This document shows positions 6,161-11,546 of a DNA stretch of 11,546 nucleotides, piece after piece. This stretch comes from Oscillospiraceae bacterium (GTDB taxonomy: Bacteria > Bacillota > Clostridia > Oscillospirales > Ruminococcaceae), in assembly GCA_900757485.1 (NCBI GenBank), contig CAAEOA010000028.1, positions 1-11,546 of the forward strand, read 5' to 3'. The notes beneath the pieces are model-generated. The model had not been told where the DNA came from. It saw nothing but the letters and a program-made list of their open reading frames with translations, and did no database searches. The first letter of the stretch is position 1. Each line of letters begins with the position of its first letter. The position numbers and the translations under genes were made by a program.

Positions 6161-8281
6161 ATGGGGTTTTTTCACAAAAGCCGACCGGTATGGGCAGACG
6201 GATTAGAGCGGGAAATAAATGTTACTTGTGGGTTTTATGCAAAAGTGGAACGGAAATCAGAAAAGCAATATTTCATGAAACTGGCAGCATCTTCTTTTTA
6301 CCGCTTGTTTTTAAACGGGAAGTTTGTCTATTATGGACCTGCACGGTGTGCGCATGGCTATTATAGGGTAGATGAAATTGATTTGACTGGACAGCTCAAA
6401 GACGGAGAAAATGATTTGGCGATTGAGGTGGTCGGCTACAATGTAAACAGCTTTTATTCACTGGATCAGCCATCTTTTTTGCAGGCTGAGCTGTTTGAAG
6501 ACGGAAAGACCATTGCGGCTACCGGAGAAGATGGTAATTTTATTGGATTTGTGCTAAAACAGCGCCGTCGCAAAATACAGCGTTTCAGTTTTCAGCGTGC
6601 AATCGGTGAAAGTTATCTGTTACAGCCGGGGGCAGACGCTTGGCGGTGCGGCGATTTTTCGGAACAGACGCAGATTCAGCTTGTTTCTACCGAAGACAAA
6701 CAGATGGTTGCGCGTGGGATACCGCTGAATCATTTTACAAAAGTTGTTCCGGAGAAAGTCCTATCCAGAGGGCGAGTACATACCGGTGTGATACCGAAAA
6801 GCTACAAAAAAGACCGCTCTTTGACCAACATATCGGAGCAGTTGAAAGGTTTTCCGGAGCAGGAATTGGAGTTGCACCTGAGCGATGAGGTGCAGGAGAT
6901 GGAGTATTTTGACCGTCAGCAAGTAGGAGATCTCTATGCAGGAACTTCCTTATTGCATGAGAATACCTTTGAGATAGTTTCCCTGCCTTCTGAAAAGACC
7001 GGATTTATCGGCATGGATATTCATTGTAAAGAGGACGGCACACTGTACATTATGGTAGATGAAACACTGATTAATCAGGATGTTGATCCGCTTAGTATGG
7101 AGTGTCTGAATGTGATCCGACTTGATATTAAGGCGGGTGATTATTCCTTCCTTTCTTTTGAAACTTTTGGCTTTGGCTTTTTAAAGCTGGTTTGTACTAC
7201 GGGAGAAATGACTGTTCACGATATTCATCTCCTGGAATATCGTTATCCGGCACAGATCATATCCTCTTATCACGGAGACAACACAAAACTAGCGGCGATT
7301 TACGATGCGGCGATAGAAACCTTTTGTCAGAATGCTCCTGATATATTCATGGATTGCCCGACGAGAGAACGTGCCGGCTGGTTGTGTGACAGCTTTTTTA
7401 CGGCAAGGGTAGAGCATTTGTTTACCGGTGAGAACCGAATGGAAAAAGGATTTCTGGAGAACTTTTTGCTGGCTGAGAAATTCAAATGCATTCCGGAAGG
7501 GATGTTGCCAATGTGTTATCCGGCTGATCAGTATGACGGCAATTTTATTCCAAACTGGGCGATGTGGTTTGTCATTGAACTGGGAGACTATCTGAAACGT
7601 ACCGGCGATCAGGAGTTTGTCTCTTTGCTTCATGATAAGGTCTATGCTTTGTTGGACTATTTTGTGCCGTTTGAGAATGAATACGGATTGCTGGAAAAAT
7701 TAGAAAACTGGGTATTTGTGGAGTGGTCAAAGGCAAATGAATTGGTGCAGGATGTCAACTTCCCGACAAATATGCTGTATGCGGCGACTTTAAAAACAGC
7801 AGGAGAATTATATCACGATTCGGCACTGATTGAAAAATCAGCATATCTTGCGGATGTTATTCGGAATCGTTCCTTTGACGGCAGCTATTTCGTTGATAAT
7901 GAACTTCGCACCGAAAACGGTCTGCGTGCAACCGGGGAAAGGACAGAAACTTGTCAGTACTATGCCTTTTTCTTTGATATTGCCAAGCCGGAGCAGTATC
8001 CGGAACTGTGGCGGGTGTTGACGGAAGAATTCGGACCGGACCGGGTAAAAAAAGGAATGCATCCTGATATTTATCCCGCAAACGCGTTCGTTGGCAATTA
8101 TCTGCGGCTGGATGTGCTGACACGATATGGGCTGAAAGAGCGCTGTTTACAAGAGATTGAAGGGTATTTCTATTACATGGCGGAAAAAACCGGAACGTTA
8201 TGGGAAAATATTACCGATTACGCCAGCTGCAATCACGGTTTTGCCAGTTATGCTGCTTATTTGATTGATAAAAATATTTGA
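6161..8281 (+). CDS. GH78-like glycoside hydrolase (putative alpha-L-rhamnosidase), cytoplasmic
   Basis: A protein of 706 residues. The ATG at 6161 is chosen because AAAAAGGA ends at 6149, 11 bases upstream. The frame extends back to a TTG at 6053, but those 36 residues lack a good ribosome site and do not resemble the family. There is no signal peptide. An N-terminal beta-sandwich is seen around residues 15-110 (YRLFLNGKFVYYGPAR, then LKDGENDLAIEVVGYN). The (alpha/alpha)6 catalytic barrel carries the GH78 hallmark DCPTRERAGW, with D398, R402 and E403, where the acid residues of the family lie. Near the end, TLWE (E682) and CNHG (H692) match the family's general-base segment. Typical GH78 enzymes go on into a C-terminal beta-domain; this one stops 14 residues after His692, so it is compact. 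Substrate could be a rhamnosyl oligosaccharide or another sugar handled by a GH78 relative. It is the first gene after the promoter at 5977-6005. Confidence 0.82.
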   Translation: MGFFHKSRPVWADGLEREINVTCGFYAKVERKSEKQYFMKLAASSFYRLFLNGKFVYYGPARCAHGYYRVDEIDLTGQLKDGENDLAIEVVGYNVNSFYSLDQPSFLQAELFEDGKTIAATGEDGNFIGFVLKQRRRKIQRFSFQRAIGESYLLQPGADAWRCGDFSEQTQIQLVSTEDKQMVARGIPLNHFTKVVPEKVLSRGRVHTGVIPKSYKKDRSLTNISEQLKGFPEQELELHLSDEVQEMEYFDRQQVGDLYAGTSLLHENTFEIVSLPSEKTGFIGMDIHCKEDGTLYIMVDETLINQDVDPLSMECLNVIRLDIKAGDYSFLSFETFGFGFLKLVCTTGEMTVHDIHLLEYRYPAQIISSYHGDNTKLAAIYDAAIETFCQNAPDIFMDCPTRERAGWLCDSFFTARVEHLFTGENRMEKGFLENFLLAEKFKCIPEGMLPMCYPADQYDGNFIPNWAMWFVIELGDYLKRTGDQEFVSLLHDKVYALLDYFVPFENEYGLLEKLENWVFVEWSKANELVQDVNFPTNMLYAATLKTAGELYHDSALIEKSAYLADVIRNRSFDGSYFVDNELRTENGLRATGERTETCQYYAFFFDIAKPEQYPELWRVLTEEFGPDRVKKGMHPDIYPANAFVGNYLRLDVLTRYGLKERCLQEIEGYFYYMAEKTGTLWENITDYASCNHGFASYAAYLIDKNI

Positions 8282-8317
8282 TCGCATAAAAAGGTTTCAA
8301 GAGGATGATGATTTGTT

Positions 8318-10222
8318 ATGCAGGGAAACAGGTGGATTTTAGAAAACGATAAAATAATATGGAATTGCAGCGGAGACAGCCATCTTGATACCATCGAAAT
8401 GGCAGGTAATCAGATTGCTGCAATCGTGACATACGGTGTAAATGATACCGGGACGCTTTCTTTGCATCGGGAGCTGCGGTATCCGCTGCTCCGCACATTG
8501 CCAAAAGATACTTACGCAACCCTGGGGTGCCATCACGAGCAAATACAGTCTTTTAGCATAGACGGCAAAACAATACAGGAGTATCCCGAGCGGTTTGTTT
8601 TTGATGGGGTTGTCCATGTTTATTCCAAGGATGCAGACAATAAGGTAGTGATCAAGCGTTCTCTGTTTCCCTGCCGTAACAGCAAGGCTTATGTTGAACA
8701 TGTGACGATCACTAATTGCTCCCAAAAACCAGTGATTGTGTCAAGTGAAGCCATCTGTGAACGCCGCTTTGAGCGGGGTGCTAAGGGTGTTTATCCGGTA
8801 GATATTGATAGCAGAGCAATGGCGGGTGTTACACTTGTGCCGGGGGACAGCGTTGTCAATGACCTGATCTTCAGCGCACGACTGCCGATGGAAAAACCGA
8901 TTAGATTGGACGGAGCCTCTGAGTTGGCGGCCAGAATGGATCTGGTACATCAGATGTTTTCAGATTGTTTGGATTTGGAAACAGGCGATGATAAATTAGA
9001 TTGTATGTTTCGCTTTGCCAAGCTAAGAGCGGCAGAAAGCATTTTTGACACAGCGGCAGGACCGCTTCATTCTCCGGGCGGCGGCGCTTACTATGCTGCG
9101 GTTTGGACAAATGATCAAATTGAATATGCCGGACCTCTTTTTCCGTTTTTGGGCTATGATCGGGCAAATACAGCCAGTGAAAATGCTTTTAAACTCTATC
9201 TGCCGTTTATGGGTGAAAACCTGTATCGCATACCATCCTCTATCATAGATGAAGGTAATGATCTTTGGGAGGGAGCAGGCGACCGCGGGGATTCAGCGAT
9301 GTATCTATATGGTGTCACCCGGTTCTTATTGGCGTACGGGAAACAGGAAACGGCAGAGCAATATTGGGATGCTATTGATTGGTGTGTGCGCTATTGTCGC
9401 TTAAAAGTGAATGAAGACGGTGTAATCGCTTCTGATTCCGACGAGCTGGAGGAAAGGTTTGCATCGGGCGACGCCAATCTCTGTACTTCCTGTTTGACTT
9501 ATGCGGGATTGATTTCGGCAGCAGATATTGCCGCAGAGCTTGGAAAACAGGATAAGCAAAAAGAATATCTGGAGTTTGCAGCAATGCTACGCAAAAATAT
9601 AGAACGCTTTTTCGGGGCGGAGGTTTCCGGATATCAGACTTATCGTTATTACAAGGAAAATACATTGCTGCGGTCCTGGATTTGCATCCCTCTGACAATG
9701 GGAATCTTAGACAGAAAAGAAGAAACGATCCGCGCATTGCTGTCGGATAGACTGTTCGGAAAAGACGGCTTGGTCTGTGAAGAGGGCAATGATACTTTTT
9801 GGGATCGCTCTACATTGTATGCGCTGAGAGGCATTTTGAATGCCGGACATAGCGATGAAGTGTATCAATTTCTGGAATACTATGTAAATAAACGCCTGTT
9901 GACCGAGCATGTACCTTATGCTGTGGAAGCGTATCCCGAAGGAAATCAGAGGCATTTGTCAGCAGAAAGCGCGCTTTTTGTCCGAGTGATTACCGAGGGA
10001 ATGTTTGGTTTTGTGCCGCGCGGCTTCCGCTCGTTTGAACTGCATCCGTCCGTTCCGAAGGCGTTGAAACGGATTACCTTGAAAAACATTCGCGCTTTCG
10101 GAAACTGCTTTACCGTAACGGTAGAACACGCCGGAGACGGATATCATATCCGTCTGGAAACAGTTGACGGACGGATTCGAAATTTTGAAACAGCAGTCGG
10201 TGAAACCATACGCATTGAATGA
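8318..10222 (+). CDS. Putative (alpha/alpha)6-barrel (six-hairpin) glycosidase, family unassigned
   Basis: A protein of 634 residues; the ATG at 8318 has AGAGGA at 8300-8305. It lies 36 bases after the GH78-like gene and is surely co-transcribed with it. No signal peptide is present, so it is cytoplasmic. Residues about 1-220 look like the N-terminal beta-sandwich seen in GH15/GH65/GH94-type enzymes (VIKRSLFPC, then YVEHVTITNCSQKPV). Residues about 230-560 look like an (alpha/alpha)6 barrel, with VWTNDQ around W263-D266, LWEGAGDRGDS around E318, D322 and D325, and a late acidic segment YPEGNQRHLSAES with E541 and E550. A C-terminal beta-strand tail follows (ELHPSVP, then LKNIRAFGNCF). These are the positions where inverting enzymes of this fold keep their acid and base, but I cannot name a GH family or the bond cleaved. 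It probably completes breakdown of the oligosaccharide attacked by its neighbour. Confidence 0.65.
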   Translation: MQGNRWILENDKIIWNCSGDSHLDTIEMAGNQIAAIVTYGVNDTGTLSLHRELRYPLLRTLPKDTYATLGCHHEQIQSFSIDGKTIQEYPERFVFDGVVHVYSKDADNKVVIKRSLFPCRNSKAYVEHVTITNCSQKPVIVSSEAICERRFERGAKGVYPVDIDSRAMAGVTLVPGDSVVNDLIFSARLPMEKPIRLDGASELAARMDLVHQMFSDCLDLETGDDKLDCMFRFAKLRAAESIFDTAAGPLHSPGGGAYYAAVWTNDQIEYAGPLFPFLGYDRANTASENAFKLYLPFMGENLYRIPSSIIDEGNDLWEGAGDRGDSAMYLYGVTRFLLAYGKQETAEQYWDAIDWCVRYCRLKVNEDGVIASDSDELEERFASGDANLCTSCLTYAGLISAADIAAELGKQDKQKEYLEFAAMLRKNIERFFGAEVSGYQTYRYYKENTLLRSWICIPLTMGILDRKEETIRALLSDRLFGKDGLVCEEGNDTFWDRSTLYALRGILNAGHSDEVYQFLEYYVNKRLLTEHVPYAVEAYPEGNQRHLSAESALFVRVITEGMFGFVPRGFRSFELHPSVPKALKRITLKNIRAFGNCFTVTVEHAGDGYHIRLETVDGRIRNFETAVGETIRIE

Positions 10223-10276
10223 ATGCCTACTTAAATTACGATCTCTTTCTGAAATTTTGCTAAAATCGGCGCTATA

Positions 10277-10319
10277 AAAAAACAGCAGTAAGATGAACTT
10301 CATCTTACTGCTGTTTTTT
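10277..10319. terminator. Bidirectional rho-independent terminator between convergent genes
   Basis: A perfect 21-bp inverted repeat at 10277-10297 and 10299-10319 is centred on one base (10298). The core CAGCAGTAAGATGAA and its complement are flanked by an A-run on the left and six T on the right. A tract of U therefore follows the stem on either strand, so it can stop both the glycosidase transcript and the oppositely oriented oxidoreductase transcript, whose stop codon is 27 bases away. Confidence 0.92.
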
Positions 10320-10346
10320 ACTGTTATCGAGAAATTGTACTGTATT

Positions 10347-11546
10347 TTATTCTACATCATACAGTTTTGCAAGTTTCAGCAAATGGTTGTATTTATCCAT
10401 TGCATTTTTCTCGGATTTTGTGAACAGGGTTTCTGCTCTTTCCGGATTCTGACGAGCCAGTGCGTTGTAACGAACTTCGCCCATGATGAAATCCTTGTAG
10501 CTTGCGGTCGGAGCTTTGCTGTCAAGCGTAAACGGATTTTTACCCTCTGCAGCAGTTCTCGGATCGAAACGGAACAAGTGCCAGTAACCAGCTTCAACAG
10601 CCCGTTTTTCTTCGGTTTGTGCTTTACTCATGCCGATTTTAATACCATGGTTGATACAAGGCGCATAAGCAATAATGAGAGAAGGACCGTGGTAGCTTTC
10701 CGCTTCAACAAACGCTTTCATACACTGATTGTAATCAGCACCCATAGCAACCTGAGCAACATAAACATAACCATAGCTCATTGCAATCTGAGCCAAATCC
10801 TTTTTCTTGACCTCTTTACCGGATGCTGCAAACTGTGCAATCGCACCGGTAGGAGTGGATTTAGAAGATTGACCGCCGGTGTTGGAGTAAACCTCGGTAT
10901 CGAATACCAGAATGTTTACATCTTCGCCGCTGGCAATCACGTGGTCTAAGCCACCGAAACCGATATCATATGCCCAACCGTCTCCGCCAAAGATCCATAC
11001 GGATTTTTTAGCCAGATAATCTTTGTCGGCAAGAATTGCTTTTGCAGCGTCGCAACCGCATTTTTCCAACTCAGCAACCAAGTTCTTGGTGGCCAATTTG
11101 TTTGCGTTGCCGTCATTGACAGTAGATAAATATTCTTCACAAGCTGCTTTGACTTCTGCTTTTTCAGCAACTTTAGAAAGCTCAAGAACCTTGCTGATTA
11201 AGTGATTTCTTAATGTTGCCTGTGCAAGATAAATACCGTAACCGTATTCAGCGTTGTCCTCAAACAGGGAGTTTGCCCAAGCAGGACCGAAACCGTCTTT
11301 ATTAGTGGTGTAAGGTGTTGCAGGAGCAGAGCCGCCCCAGATAGAGGAGCATCCGGTTGCGTTGGCGATATACATTCTGTCGCCGTATAACTGTGTGGCG
11401 AGTTTTGCATAAGGTGTTTCGCCGCATCCTGCACAAGCGCCGGAGAATTCAAGCAACGGCTGTTTGAACTGGCTTCCCTTTACGGTTGTTTCTTTGAATT
11501 TCTCGTTGACTTCGGGTTTTACCGGCAGAGAGAAACCATATGCAAA
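10347..11546 (-). CDS. nifJ: Pyruvate:ferredoxin (flavodoxin) oxidoreductase, C-terminal part (5' truncated by window edge)
   Basis: The frame is open from the right edge of the window to the TAA at 10347-10349, showing the last 399 residues of an enzyme usually near 1170-1200. An apparent TTG start at 11456 is internal, because clear coding sequence continues upstream of it. The enzyme converts pyruvate, CoA and oxidised ferredoxin into acetyl-CoA, CO2 and reduced ferredoxin in the cytoplasm of anaerobes. The visible part is the thiamine-diphosphate domain: GDGWAYDIGFGG and VYSNTGGQSS bind the cofactor. Cysteines at visible residues 38, 41, 66 and 297 (CAGC, ATGC, APC) match in order and spacing the proximal [4Fe-4S] ligands of the Desulfovibrio africanus enzyme, as I recall them. 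It is a housekeeping gene converging on the sugar locus and not part of it. Its promoter is outside the window. Confidence 0.96.
   Translation of the reverse strand, partial: FAYGFSLPVKPEVNEKFKETTVKGSQFKQPLLEFSGACAGCGETPYAKLATQLYGDRMYIANATGCSSIWGGSAPATPYTTNKDGFGPAWANSLFEDNAEYGYGIYLAQATLRNHLISKVLELSKVAEKAEVKAACEEYLSTVNDGNANKLATKNLVAELEKCGCDAAKAILADKDYLAKKSVWIFGGDGWAYDIGFGGLDHVIASGEDVNILVFDTEVYSNTGGQSSKSTPTGAIAQFAASGKEVKKKDLAQIAMSYGYVYVAQVAMGADYNQCMKAFVEAESYHGPSLIIAYAPCINHGIKIGMSKAQTEEKRAVEAGYWHLFRFDPRTAAEGKNPFTLDSKAPTASYKDFIMGEVRYNALARQNPERAETLFTKSEKNAMDKYNHLLKLAKLYDVE

Noticed and set aside
10293..10949. A 218-codon open frame on the plus strand
   Set aside because: It is antisense to pyruvate:ferredoxin oxidoreductase, begins inside the terminator hairpin and has no recognisable domain.
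11210..11456. Gene start of the oxidoreductase at 11456 and a separate minus-strand frame at 11210-11452
   Set aside because: Conserved-looking coding sequence continues upstream of 11456 to the window edge, and the second frame is a shadow within the same gene.

Overview
The window reads as part of a Gram-positive anaerobe of class Clostridia, possibly an Oscillospiraceae- or Lachnospiraceae-like gut or rumen bacterium. The grounds are moderate-to-low GC, AGGAGG-type ribosome sites, Gram-positive lipoprotein signals, LplB/YtcP-type sugar permeases with no dedicated ATPase gene, and a ferredoxin-dependent pyruvate oxidoreductase. The taxonomic call is inference from gene content; no rRNA or phylogenetic marker is present.

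Layout. (1) 1-5791, plus strand: the tail of an operon. It holds the C-terminus of an unrecognised gene, a small membrane-anchored Ig-like protein translationally coupled to it, two ABC permeases, a lipoprotein solute-binding protein and a secreted lipoprotein SGNH/GDSL esterase. The operon ends at a 16-bp-stem hairpin (5860-5895). (2) 5896-6160: a regulatory region with two direct 13-bp repeats set 21 bp apart, immediately followed by a good sigma-A-type promoter (TTGATA-17-TAATAT). (3) 6161-10222, plus strand: two adjacent genes for large proteins with no signal peptide. The first is a compact GH78-like (alpha-L-rhamnosidase-type) enzyme; the second is an (alpha/alpha)6-barrel glycosidase I cannot assign to a numbered family. 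(4) 10277-10319: a nearly perfect bidirectional terminator. (5) 10347-11546, minus strand: the C-terminal third of pyruvate:ferredoxin oxidoreductase, an unrelated central-metabolism gene running off the window.

How the genes may work together (inference): an oligosaccharide, probably containing rhamnose and perhaps acetylated (pectin or rhamnogalacturonan side-chain type, or a bacterial or plant rhamnosyl glycan), is deacetylated outside the cell by the lipoprotein esterase. It is then captured by the binding lipoprotein, imported through the two permeases powered by an ATPase encoded elsewhere, and cut in the cytoplasm by the two glycosidases. The esterase and the transporter share one transcript. 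The glycosidases have their own promoter with an activator-like operator, so the two halves may be tuned separately.

The least ordinary signals are: a far-upstream Shine-Dalgarno with a hairpin between it and the start of the first permease; a second hairpin abutting the Shine-Dalgarno of the second permease; an EF-hand-like calcium loop inside the binding protein; the tandem operator at 5938-5971; and the unassigned second glycosidase. I do not see CRISPR arrays, mobile elements, tRNA or rRNA genes.
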